Origin: Caldifarciminota bacterium
GTDB taxonomy: Bacteria > Hydrothermota > Hydrothermia > B15-G9 > DRBW01
Assembly (NCBI GenBank): GCA_011042705.1
Contig: DRBW01000023.1
Coordinates: 1 to 7,124 of the forward strand
Length of the DNA stretch: 7,124 bases
Reading direction: 5' to 3'
The notes under the pieces are model-generated. The model had not been told where the DNA came from and did no database searches. It was given only the letters and a program-made list of their open reading frames with translations. The position numbers and the translations under genes were made by a program. Of this stretch, positions 1 to 5,497 are shown in pieces. Position 1 is the first letter of the stretch, and every line of letters begins with the position of its first letter.

Positions 1-500
1 GATGGAGTCAGGTTGAACCCCACGTGTATCAGATCAATCTTTGAGGTATCCACTCCGTTTTTCTCGCAGAAAGCCCTGAAGAGGATCTCCATCATGTGGG
101 GCACGGAGTACCCTACCCTCTTGCCCTCCAGATCCTCAGGTTTCTTAATTCCCGACTCTTCGAGAAACAGTATAGTCGTCAGGGGATGGGCGACGAGGAC
201 ACCGATGCTCTTCACTGGCAAACCCTCCGAGCGGGCGATCACCACCTGTGGCATATAGCTGACCCCTATATCCGCTTTACCGCTCGCAACAAGCTTCTGC
301 GGATCGGAAGGGTCTGAGGGAACGACTATCTTGAGATCGATTCCCTCGTCGGCGAAGAAGCCCTTCTCCTTCGCCACGTATATGGGCACGTGGTCGGCGT
401 TGGGAAACCAATCGAGAACGAGGGTAAGCCGATTTTTCGGCTTGCCGCCACATCCAAGAAACATCGCCGCCGCGAGGCCCAGGAAAAACAACCTCTTCAT
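1..500 (-). CDS. thiY: ThiY/NMT1-like ABC transporter substrate-binding lipoprotein (partial, C-terminus outside window)
   Basis: Extracytoplasmic binding protein that probably captures a thiamin pyrimidine precursor (HMP or the formylated aminopyrimidine) and delivers it to the permease encoded just upstream. About 166 codons are visible; the family is usually 300-340 residues, so roughly half is missing past the window edge. Residues 1-17 form a lipoprotein signal (MKRLFF, hydrophobic stretch, FLGC), with Cys17 as the lipidation site. Residues 29-49 carry the NMT1/THI5 signature LDWFPNADH followed by IYVAKEKGFF, and GKADIGVSY lies at 74-82. The ATG at 500 overlaps the permease stop as ATGA and has GGAGG 7 nt upstream (512-508). 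The family assignment is firm. The ligand is inferred from the upstream TPP riboswitch; related NMT1-like proteins bind riboflavin or other compounds. Confidence 0.88.
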   Translation of the reverse strand, partial: MKRLFFLGLAAAMFLGCGGKPKNRLTLVLDWFPNADHVPIYVAKEKGFFADEGIDLKIVVPSDPSDPQKLVASGKADIGVSYMPQVVIARSEGLPVKSIGVLVAHPLTTILFLEESGIKKPEDLEGKRVGYSVPHMMEILFRAFCEKNGVDTSKIDLIHVGFNLTP

Positions 501-1264
501 CCCTTTTCCTCCCATTTTCTTTCCCTCCTTTTCCATGGAAGAAAAACCCTTTCAAGGAGTTCGACACCGTAAAAAAGGGCGAGCCCTATCGCTGACAGAA
601 TCAAAATAGAGGCGAATATAAGGGAGATCCTCAGCTGGGCGTTGGCGTGCAGCATGAGGTAACCGAGGCCCCTTTCTGCGCCGACCCACTCTCCGATAAC
701 AGCACCTATGGTGGAAACCGACACCCCTATCTTCAGGCCGGCGAAGAGGAAGGGAAGGGCCCAGGGGAACCTTATCTTCCACAGGATCTGCCACCTCGTG
801 GCGCCGGCCACCCACAGCAAATCCACAAGGTCCCTGTCGGCATCCCTTATCCCCTGCAGGAGGTTCAGGGTGATGGGGAAAAACACAATCAGAGCCGCCA
901 TCAGGACCTTCGATAGGATGCTGTAGCCGAACCAGTAAACGAAGAGAGGGGCAAGGGCAAAAACGGGAATGGCCTGTGACGCTATAAGGAGCGGATAAAA
1001 AGCCCTCTCCAAGGATTTCCTGAAGAACATGACAAGGGCAAGAGGGAAAGCCAGGGCGAGGGCGAGGAGAATGCCGAGCACGATCTCCTCAAGGGTGACC
1101 AGGGTATGCCTGAGCAGGAGAGAGAAGTTAGACGCGAAGGTCTGAAAAATGCCGCTCGGAGGAGGAAGGATGTAAAAGGGAACGTCAAAGACCCTGACCA
1201 GAAACTCCCAGACTGCGATCAGAACGAGGAGTATGAGGGCAGGATAAAAGTTCCTACGATCCAT
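497..1264 (-). CDS. thiX: ABC transporter permease, ThiX-like (BPD_transp_1 family)
   Basis: Inner-membrane channel subunit, 255 aa from the chosen start, of the SsuC/TauC/ThiX type of binding-protein-dependent permease. The N-terminus holds a first membrane helix (about residues 6-24) and the PPPSGIF motif typical of this group near 34-40. Further hydrophobic segments lie near 62-80, 92-112 and 116-135. The cytoplasmic EAA loop that docks on the ATPase is at about 153-171 (AGATRWQILWKIRFPWALP), followed by the family block GEWVGAERGLGYLM at about 191-204. A GTG at 1288 in the same frame would add 8 Ser/Arg-rich residues, but the ATG at 1264 has a strong GAGGAGG 6 nt upstream and is preferred. 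It overlaps the ATPase gene by 11 bp and the binding-protein gene by 4 bp. Substrate specificity is inferred from the operon. Confidence 0.9.
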   Translation of the reverse strand: MDRRNFYPALILLVLIAVWEFLVRVFDVPFYILPPPSGIFQTFASNFSLLLRHTLVTLEEIVLGILLALALAFPLALVMFFRKSLERAFYPLLIASQAIPVFALAPLFVYWFGYSILSKVLMAALIVFFPITLNLLQGIRDADRDLVDLLWVAGATRWQILWKIRFPWALPFLFAGLKIGVSVSTIGAVIGEWVGAERGLGYLMLHANAQLRISLIFASILILSAIGLALFYGVELLERVFLPWKRRERKWEEKG

Positions 1265-2000
1265 TCTGGACCTCCTCGAGGAGCTCACCGAGGATTTCCT
1301 CTTTCAGTTCGAGAAATCGCTTATCCGCTATGGACCTCGGTTTTTCCATTCCCACCTCTATCACCCTTCTGACCCTCGCCGGGAGCGCCGAGAAGACGTA
1401 GATCCTGTCCGAAAGCAGAAGGGCCTCCTCCACATCGTGGGTGATCATCAGGACCGATTTGCCGAACCTCTCCGAAAGGGCCATGAGATAGGACTGCAGT
1501 TTCCTCCTGGTGATGGCATCGAGAGCGGAAAGCGGCTCGTCCAGGAGCAGAAGCTCCTTCCCGAACATGAGCGTCCTGGCAAGCGCCGCCCTCTGTTTCA
1601 TTCCTCCCGAAAGCTGCGCTGGATACATATCTGCGAAGTTATCAAGCCTGAAAAAGGAGAGCAGCTCCCTCGCGCGCGAGAGGACCCCGTCGTCGAGTTT
1701 GCCCTGGATTTCGGGCCCGAGGAGGACGTTCCTCAGAAGGGTCCTCCAGGGAAGGAGGAGGTCTCTCTGCTGCATATAAGCCACGAGACCCCGCAGGTTT
1801 TCCACCTTCCTTCCCTCGTAAACTATCTCCCCACCGTCGCAGGAGGTGAGCCCGATTAGAACGTTAAAAAATGTTGTCTTTCCGCATCCGGAGGGGCCGA
1901 CAATCGTCACGAACTCCCCCTCGTCGAGCTCGACGCTAACCCCTTCAAGCACCGGAAGTCCGTCCATCTTTTTTCTTATGTCGCGCGCGATGAGCTTCAT
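1254..2000 (-). CDS. thiZ: ABC transporter ATP-binding protein, ThiZ-like
   Basis: Cytoplasmic ATPase, 248 aa, that powers the ThiX-like permease. All core ABC motifs are present: Walker A GPSGCGKT (35-42), Q-loop in YMQQRDLLLPW (about 75-85), signature LSGGMKQ (130-136), Walker B LLLLDEP (150-156), D-loop SALD (158-161) and switch His188 in MITHD. It therefore looks fully active. The sequence resembles the SsuB/TauB/ThiZ group, whose members pair with permeases of this type. The ATG at 2000 overlaps the methyltransferase stop as ATGA; the purine run AAGGGAAG just before it is a poorly spaced ribosome site, so translation is probably coupled to the gene upstream. The ATPase role is certain; thiamin-precursor transport is inferred from the riboswitch and the NMT1-like partner. 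Confidence 0.92.
   Translation of the reverse strand: MKLIARDIRKKMDGLPVLEGVSVELDEGEFVTIVGPSGCGKTTFFNVLIGLTSCDGGEIVYEGRKVENLRGLVAYMQQRDLLLPWRTLLRNVLLGPEIQGKLDDGVLSRARELLSFFRLDNFADMYPAQLSGGMKQRAALARTLMFGKELLLLDEPLSALDAITRRKLQSYLMALSERFGKSVLMITHDVEEALLLSDRIYVFSALPARVRRVIEVGMEKPRSIADKRFLELKEEILGELLEEVQNGS
1271..1277 (-). promoter_or_regulatory. Ribosome-binding site that decides the permease start
   Basis: GAGGAGG is followed by 6 nt and then ATG at 1264. It lies inside the end of the ATPase coding sequence. This near-ideal Shine-Dalgarno site is why the start at 1264 is preferred over the in-frame GTG at 1288. Confidence 0.75.
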
Positions 2001-2659
2001 CTTCCCTTGATCGTCAGAAAGAAGAGAAGGGCACCTCTATCCCTGCGCAGGAGCCTGCCCAATGGTTCCAGTATTACGGAGAAACGGCTCAAGATCTCTT
2101 TCGGCGGGAAAAAGACGGCCGACGTCCACACCGTCCTCCCGCGCGATCTCAGTAACGGTAGAAGCTCCCCCAGTTCAAAATAGTGGGCTTTCTCGTAGAT
2201 AGTCCCCGGTTTCTTCTTCTTTGCCCAGGAACTCCTCTTGTTCAGAACGCCGAGAAGCACTCCCCCGCCCTTTTTTGTCACCCTGAACATCTCCCCTATG
2301 GCCTTTCGGGGATCCCCGAGAAATTCCAGCACCGTTATGGCGTAAACCAGGTCAAAAATGCCGTCCTTAAAGGGAAGCCTCAGGGCGTCTCCCCTCACAA
2401 GCCCGAGAAGATCGTCTCCGCACCTCTCCCTCGCGATCCTCAACATCCCGGCGGAAAGATCAAGGCCCACGAGGTCGAACCTCCGTGCGAGCATACATCC
2501 GAAATGTCCGGTACCTATGCCCACCTCAAGGGCGTACCGGCCCTCGAAATCCTCGAGCAGTGACAGAAGGGCATTCCTCTCGGCTCTGTCCGCCCTCTTT
2601 CCCAGAGGAGTTTCGAACCAGGATTCATACCTGTATGCAATTTCGTCCCATATATTCAT
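1997..2659 (-). CDS. Class I SAM-dependent methyltransferase (Methyltransf_11/UbiE-like), first gene of the TPP-riboswitch operon
   Basis: Small soluble methyltransferase, 220 aa. Residues 1-14 (MNIWDEIAYRYESW) resemble the common N-terminus of UbiE-like enzymes. Motif I EVGIGTG is at 45-51, the acidic ribose-binding Asp67 lies in VGLDLS, motif II is GDALRLPF (90-97), and FDLVYAITVLEFLGDP is at about 102-117. The C-terminal third (from about 140) is basic and then hydrophobic and would hold substrate determinants; I recognise no specific substrate. A TTG at 2677 could add 6 residues, but it falls in the loop of the riboswitch sequestor hairpin and lacks a ribosome site, while the ATG at 2659 has GGGG just upstream, exactly the element the hairpin hides. 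The stop overlaps the ATPase start (ATGA). Its place directly behind the TPP riboswitch implies a role in thiamin or pyrimidine-precursor metabolism, but this is inference. Confidence 0.88.
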   Translation of the reverse strand: MNIWDEIAYRYESWFETPLGKRADRAERNALLSLLEDFEGRYALEVGIGTGHFGCMLARRFDLVGLDLSAGMLRIARERCGDDLLGLVRGDALRLPFKDGIFDLVYAITVLEFLGDPRKAIGEMFRVTKKGGGVLLGVLNKRSSWAKKKKPGTIYEKAHYFELGELLPLLRSRGRTVWTSAVFFPPKEILSRFSVILEPLGRLLRRDRGALLFFLTIKGR

Positions 2660-2687
2660 TTCCCCGCAATAGGGCAACTGGGGAAAG
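2659..2687 (-). promoter_or_regulatory. Riboswitch expression platform: SD-sequestering hairpin
   Basis: On the minus strand UUUCCCC (2686-2680) pairs perfectly with GGGGAAA (2665-2659) around a 14-nt loop. The 3' arm contains the ribosome site and the first base of the methyltransferase AUG. The 5' arm (CUUUCCCCAG, 2687-2678) can instead pair over 9 bp with CUGGGGGAG (2789-2781), which are the 5' strands of aptamer stems P1 and P2. TPP binding should keep P1/P2 formed, free the sequestor and turn translation off. There is no U-run, so termination is not suggested. Confidence 0.72.
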
Positions 2688-2702
2688 CTGCGGAAGGAAG
2701 TC

Positions 2703-2792
2703 GCGCTTCCCTACGCCGGCATTACCCGGATCAGGTTCCAGGGGTCGGCCACGAGGCCCTCTCAGCCGGGATTTACCCAGCTCCCCCAGCGC
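2703..2792 (-). ncRNA. TPP riboswitch aptamer (THI element)
   Basis: The minus strand contains the two conserved THI-box cores: CUGAGAGGG (2765-2757) and the segment at 2734-2706 with CUGAUCC, GGGUAAUGCCGGCGUAGGGAAG. Stems can be drawn: P1 GCGCU/AGCGC (2792-2788 with 2707-2703), P2 GGGG/CCCC (2787-2784 with 2744-2741), P3 GCUGGG/CCCGGC, an extra small hairpin GGCC-UCGU-GGCC after CUGAGAG, and P5 CCGG/CCGG around GUAAU. This is the thiamin pyrophosphate-binding aptamer, placed between the promoter and the four-gene transporter operon. It is expected to repress when TPP is plentiful. Confidence 0.97.
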
Positions 2793-2806
2793 CTCATCAC
2801 TTTCAA

Positions 2807-2835
2807 ATGATAAATCGCAAATCCCGCAATTTCAA
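2807..2835 (-). promoter_or_regulatory. Sigma70-type promoter of the TPP-riboswitch operon
   Basis: The minus strand has TTGAAA (2835-2830), a 17-bp spacer, then TATCAT (2812-2807). Each hexamer matches consensus at 5 of 6 positions. Transcription would start near 2800, only about 8 nt before riboswitch stem P1, which fits well. I see no convincing terminator between the upstream gene (stop at 2945) and this promoter. Confidence 0.75.
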
Positions 2836-2944
2836 GGTCCCGGCTTCGGAATCTCCCATAAAGCCCTTAAGGCGACACAGCAGTTTCCGTCTGACATTCA
2901 CCGTGTATCGGACAGCTCAACAATCACCGATCATTCCCCTAACC

Positions 2945-3877
2945 TTAGCGGCGGATCTCCAGAGCTGGCACTGCCATTTGAAGGAACCATAGACTCTCGA
3001 CGACGTCCCTGAAGAGATCAAACTTCCGGGGTCCGAGAAGCCTCTCAAGTCCGTCGGTCGTGCTCCTCCTGATCCCTTCATAATCCCCCTCTTTCTCAAG
3101 GAACTCCATGATGAGCCTCCTTTTCTCCTCCTCAGTCAGCGATCTATCGCGCATTATAGAATCGGTACGAGCCTTTATTAGGTGCAGTTTTCTCTTCTCT
3201 GCCTTCAAAATAGAATCCATCTGAAAGCGTTGTTCTCGATTCAATCCGAGCGCAACCTCGATAACCCTGAGGTTTTCCGGGCCCGACAGGGGAGCTTCAG
3301 AAAGAAAGTGGGAACTGCCCGCGTCGCCCCATCTGAAGTGAGGAGGGTTTCTGTCCAGTACCTCCAGCCTGTGGGCTGTCAGGTCGTAACTGTAAAGATC
3401 GAAATTCCTCCCGGAGGGCTCATTGCAACCCAGAAAGGCTATTGTCTCCTCAGACATCCAGAAGGGCGCTCTCACGCGCAATTTCTCGCCACGGGAAAGC
3501 TCGACCTCTACTTTCTCCGTTCCCGCGTTCCTGAGGTCGTAAATCCATATCTCGCCCTCTCTCCGTGAGTAAGGTAGCGATTCGGGGTCATAGGAGAAAA
3601 ACAAAAGACGATTCCTATCGGGCGACCAGTCGGGAAAAAGACACAGTGATTCGGGAAGCCCCGACGTGATATTCCGTGATAGCCCGCTCGCCGAGATCCA
3701 GATATCCACCCTCCCGTCGCTCCTGCAGATGAAGGCCGTATCCGACCCGTCGGGAGAGGGCATCGTATATGCCCGCTCCGCGCATTTCATGGGGTCTTCA
3801 TCGTTTGAAAAACGGCCTTTCGGGAGAACCGATCCCTGGACGAAAACTGCCGCCGTTAGAATGATTGAGACGAGCAT
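2945..3877 (-). CDS. Secreted protein with TolB-like propeller blades and a Spy/CpxP-like helical C-terminus (function unknown)
   Basis: 310 aa, exported. Residues 1-17 (MLVSIILTAAVFVQGSV) look like a short signal peptide. From about 38 to 193 there are three or four propeller-type strands with the PD40/TolB pattern: PSPDG then RVDIWISA; PDWSPDRNRLLFF then GEIWIYDL; APFWMSEETIAFLG then FDLYSYDL. TolB itself has six blades, so this domain is short. Residues about 205-300 are charged and helical, with LNREQ then LTEEE and a closing LGPRKFDLF segment, reminiscent of the LTxxQ motifs of Spy/CpxP periplasmic proteins. The ATG at 3877 follows GGGGTGA; a GTG lies one codon earlier, and a stop closes the frame at about 3905. 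I cannot name a function; a periplasmic binding or stress-sensing role is speculation. Confidence 0.72.
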   Translation of the reverse strand: MLVSIILTAAVFVQGSVLPKGRFSNDEDPMKCAERAYTMPSPDGSDTAFICRSDGRVDIWISASGLSRNITSGLPESLCLFPDWSPDRNRLLFFSYDPESLPYSRREGEIWIYDLRNAGTEKVEVELSRGEKLRVRAPFWMSEETIAFLGCNEPSGRNFDLYSYDLTAHRLEVLDRNPPHFRWGDAGSSHFLSEAPLSGPENLRVIEVALGLNREQRFQMDSILKAEKRKLHLIKARTDSIMRDRSLTEEEKRRLIMEFLEKEGDYEGIRRSTTDGLERLLGPRKFDLFRDVVESLWFLQMAVPALEIRR

Positions 3878-3880
3878 CAC

Positions 3881-4047
3881 TTTCTCACCCCATCTGACTT
3901 CCGGCTACGGTTCCCCATATATTTACCCCAACTTCGGGGACATCTACTTCGGGAACGATCCATCGGCTCCTCTGGGTATCCTGATCCCGAAAATTGTGAA
4001 AAGGAGACAAAAGCGCTCTCCTGTCATCAAAAAACCTGAGGGAAAAA
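3881..4047. other. Intergenic spacer between Nudix and propeller genes
   Basis: This 167-bp spacer has no credible gene; the longest minus-strand ATG frame inside it (from about 4026) is 27 codons. It holds a weak terminator-like hairpin (4002-4022), the 8-bp direct repeat ACTTCGGG at 3931 and 3946 (15-bp period), and a CCCC/GGGG mini-hairpin at 3926-3939. An AT-rich patch (about 3914-3925) might be a -10 region for the propeller gene, but no matching -35 is visible. Confidence 0.5.
4002..4022 (-). terminator. Weak intrinsic terminator candidate after the Nudix gene
   Basis: The minus strand reads AGGAGA, a 9-nt loop (GCGCTTTTG), then TCTCCT, directly followed by TTT. The stem is only 6 bp and the T-run is short, so it may be weak or fortuitous. 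It lies about 25 nt past the Nudix stop codon. Confidence 0.3.
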
Positions 4048-4554
4048 TCATTCGGAGCTCTCGAAAGCCTTTCTGATAATCTCCCTGTGGCTCGAAAAGG
4101 GGATATCGGGCAGCCTGTCGGCATCGAAAAAGGCAACCTCATCGGCGTCGTCCCCGGGCCTGATCTTCAGCTCCAGAGGTTCCACCTCGTAGCCTATGAC
4201 AACCACCTGCCGGTAAACGGGGCTCTTCTGCGAAAAAACCCCGAGGAGCGACTTTACTCTGCCCCTGATCCCCGTTTCTTCCTCGAGCTCCCTCAGAGCC
4301 GTCTTCTCGGGTTCCTCTCCCAAATCCATATATCCCGACGGCAGAGCCCACTTGCCGCGCTGTGGTGGTATTCCCCGTCGGATCAGAAGCACCCTCTCCC
4401 CATTCCGAACAACGACGGCCACGACCGGCACAGGATTCTCGTATATGACTCTGCCGCAGGAAGGACAAAAGAGCCTGAATTTTCCTTCGACTTTTTTCCG
4501 TTTGAGGGGGCTTCCGCAGAAAGGGCAATATCGATAGGGGTAATACCTGATCAT
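4048..4554 (-). CDS. Nudix hydrolase with N-terminal zinc ribbon
   Basis: Cytoplasmic pyrophosphohydrolase of 168 aa. The N-terminus has a four-Cys zinc ribbon, CPFC (Cys10, Cys13) and CPSC (Cys30, Cys33), followed by GRVIYENP, as in Nudix_N_2 and NudC-type proteins. The Nudix box is complete at 74-96, matching Gx5Ex7REUxEExGU with REL, EEE and TGI, so the metal-binding glutamates are present. Likely substrates are nucleoside diphosphate-X compounds such as ADP-ribose or NADH, but the sequence does not decide which. It lacks the full length of NudC (about 260 aa). The chosen ATG at 4554 lies one base after the stop of the upstream gene (TGA-G-ATG), so it is probably translated by coupling; an open frame continues further upstream inside that gene but looks like out-of-frame sequence. 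Same transcript as the metallo-beta-lactamase gene. Confidence 0.9.
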   Translation of the reverse strand: MIRYYPYRYCPFCGSPLKRKKVEGKFRLFCPSCGRVIYENPVPVVAVVVRNGERVLLIRRGIPPQRGKWALPSGYMDLGEEPEKTALRELEEETGIRGRVKSLLGVFSQKSPVYRQVVVIGYEVEPLELKIRPGDDADEVAFFDADRLPDIPFSSHREIIRKAFESSE

Positions 4555-4555
4555 C

Positions 4556-5341
4556 TCAAAATGAGAAAACGGTTCCGGCTCCGGCTTCAACGAAGTTTTC
4601 GCCGAAGACCTCCCTGAAGATCTCCCTGGCCTCCTCGCCAGTGCAGTGGCTCGGCCCGATCTTCTCCACACCCAGCTGTTTCAGCTCTTCCGCTATTCTG
4701 CGAACTATACCGCGTGGCGTCGAAAGAAGGTGGAATCCGCCTGTCACGAAGAGAAGCCTGTCTTCGGGGAAGAGCTCTCTCGCCTTTTTGACGATGTTCG
4801 TTATGCCCGGATGAGAGCATCCCGTGAGGATAAGGATGCCCTCCTGAGTCCTGAGTATGAGTGATTGTTCTTCGATAGCCTCGCCCAGAGGCCCAGTGGT
4901 CCAGACACCGGGGAGAAGTTCAACAGGCTCGTCGACCTCCAGAACCGTGGCACCCATCTCCTTTACCCTTGCCTTGAAGCTGGCCGGAAAGCTCCTGAGA
5001 AGACAAACGGTGACGTCGCTTTTTTCTCTCAAAAAGCTCCACAGACCTCCGGTGTGGTCCTCGTGAGCGTGGCTGAGAAACACAAAATCTATGTCCTCCG
5101 GTTTTATACCGAGTTTTTGCAGGTTCTTGAGCAGAATGGTCCCGTTATCGCCGGTGTCGAAAAGTATCTTCTTCTCATATCCTTCCACATAGGCAGCCAT
5201 GCCCCACCCATAACCCAGGTCTTCCCTGCCTATCACGTTATTGAAGACTATCGTGACTCTCACAGCCTTTACCTCCTCTTGAGGTCCCGAAGCCAACAGG
5301 AATCCGACAGATACGAAAAAAGCAGTTATTACCGACTTCAT
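4556..5341 (-). CDS. Exported metallo-beta-lactamase-fold hydrolase, Tflp/MJ0301-like (dihydropterin RFAP synthase-related family)
   Basis: 261 aa with a cleavable-looking signal (MKSVITAFFVSVGFLLASG) and then a metallo-beta-lactamase fold. Metal ligands are visible: Asp62 in LFDTG, the SHAHEDH motif (His91, His93, Asp95, His96), His177 in GCSHPG, His204 in GGFHL and His232 in PSHCTG. The GCSHPG/GGFHL/PSHCTG series is characteristic of the subgroup annotated as 7,8-dihydropterin-6-methyl-4-(beta-D-ribofuranosyl)-aminobenzene-5'-phosphate synthase; most bacterial members have no proven substrate. An export signal is unusual for an enzyme said to use a cytoplasmic pterin intermediate. A TTG at 5350 is possible, but it overlaps the proposed -10 element and neither start has a Shine-Dalgarno site, so the ATG at 5341 is preferred. 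First gene of a two-gene unit with the Nudix hydrolase. Confidence 0.85.
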   Translation of the reverse strand: MKSVITAFFVSVGFLLASGPQEEVKAVRVTIVFNNVIGREDLGYGWGMAAYVEGYEKKILFDTGDNGTILLKNLQKLGIKPEDIDFVFLSHAHEDHTGGLWSFLREKSDVTVCLLRSFPASFKARVKEMGATVLEVDEPVELLPGVWTTGPLGEAIEEQSLILRTQEGILILTGCSHPGITNIVKKARELFPEDRLLFVTGGFHLLSTPRGIVRRIAEELKQLGVEKIGPSHCTGEEAREIFREVFGENFVEAGAGTVFSF

Positions 5342-5349
5342 CAAGATCA

Positions 5350-5378
5350 AATATGAACCATCCCCAGGATTTTGTCAA
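5350..5378 (-). promoter_or_regulatory. Promoter of the metallo-beta-lactamase/Nudix unit
   Basis: The minus strand carries a perfect -35 TTGACA (5378-5373), a 17-bp spacer and CATATT (5355-5350, 4 of 6 matches). Transcription would start near 5343, so the ATG at 5341 would have virtually no leader. The palindrome at 5381-5399 ends 2 bp upstream of the -35. Confidence 0.55.
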
Positions 5379-5380
5379 TA

Positions 5381-5399
5381 ATTGAGAAATGTTCTCAAT
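5381..5399. promoter_or_regulatory. Perfect 19-bp palindrome, probable operator
   Basis: ATTGAGAA-ATG-TTCTCAAT has two perfect 8-bp arms around a 3-bp centre. It lies directly upstream of the -35 of the metallo-beta-lactamase promoter (centre near -47) and about 100 bp upstream of the bamD start point. The arms GAGAA/TTCTC recall Fur-family boxes (typical core GAGAATGATTCTC), but the centre differs. The regulator is not identified; none is encoded in the window. Confidence 0.6.
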
Positions 5400-5457
5400 A
5401 GAAACCCAGAGAGCGGGGGTATCCATCGCCCTGATGGCTGATGCTGACGGAGAAAGC

Positions 5458-5486
5458 TTGACCGGGCAATCCATCTGCTTTATGAT
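5458..5486 (+). promoter_or_regulatory. Sigma70-type promoter of bamD-nadD
   Basis: TTGACC (5458-5463), a 17-bp spacer and TATGAT (5481-5486): five of six matches in each hexamer. The predicted start point is near 5491-5494, only 4-7 nt before the ATG at 5498, implying a leaderless or near-leaderless mRNA. No Shine-Dalgarno site precedes the ATG. Confidence 0.7.
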
Positions 5487-5497
5487 TTCAGCGCCAA

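Noticed and set aside
1265..1288. GTG start for the permease at 1288
   Set aside because: It would add an Ser/Arg-rich stretch and has no good ribosome site, whereas the ATG at 1264 has GAGGAGG at ideal spacing.
2660..2677. TTG start for the methyltransferase at 2677
   Set aside because: It lies in the loop of the SD-sequestor hairpin, has no ribosome site, and the ATG at 2659 gives the usual UbiE-like N-terminus.
2841..2864. GGCTT/AAGCC hairpin between the propeller gene and the thi promoter as a terminator
   Set aside because: The 5-bp stem has a 14-nt loop and is not followed by a T-run.
2485..3012. Plus-strand open frame of 175 codons across the riboswitch region
   Set aside because: It runs antisense through the TPP aptamer, the start of the methyltransferase gene and the end of the propeller gene; its composition is Ser/Pro/Arg-rich as expected for a shadow frame.
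3926..3953. Repeated ACTTCGGG (3931 and 3946) and a CCCC/GGGG mini-hairpin as an operator or terminator
   Set aside because: The repeat is only 8 bp, the stem is 4-5 bp and no T-run follows; chance is likely.
4555..4671. Longer Nudix protein starting at 4671
   Set aside because: The extra 39 residues are Arg/Ser/Pro-rich, lie entirely inside the metallo-beta-lactamase gene in another frame and match no Nudix N-terminus.
4087..5356. Long plus-strand open frames opposite the Nudix and metallo-beta-lactamase genes
   Set aside because: They are antisense shadows of genes with complete catalytic motifs and show no recognisable domain.
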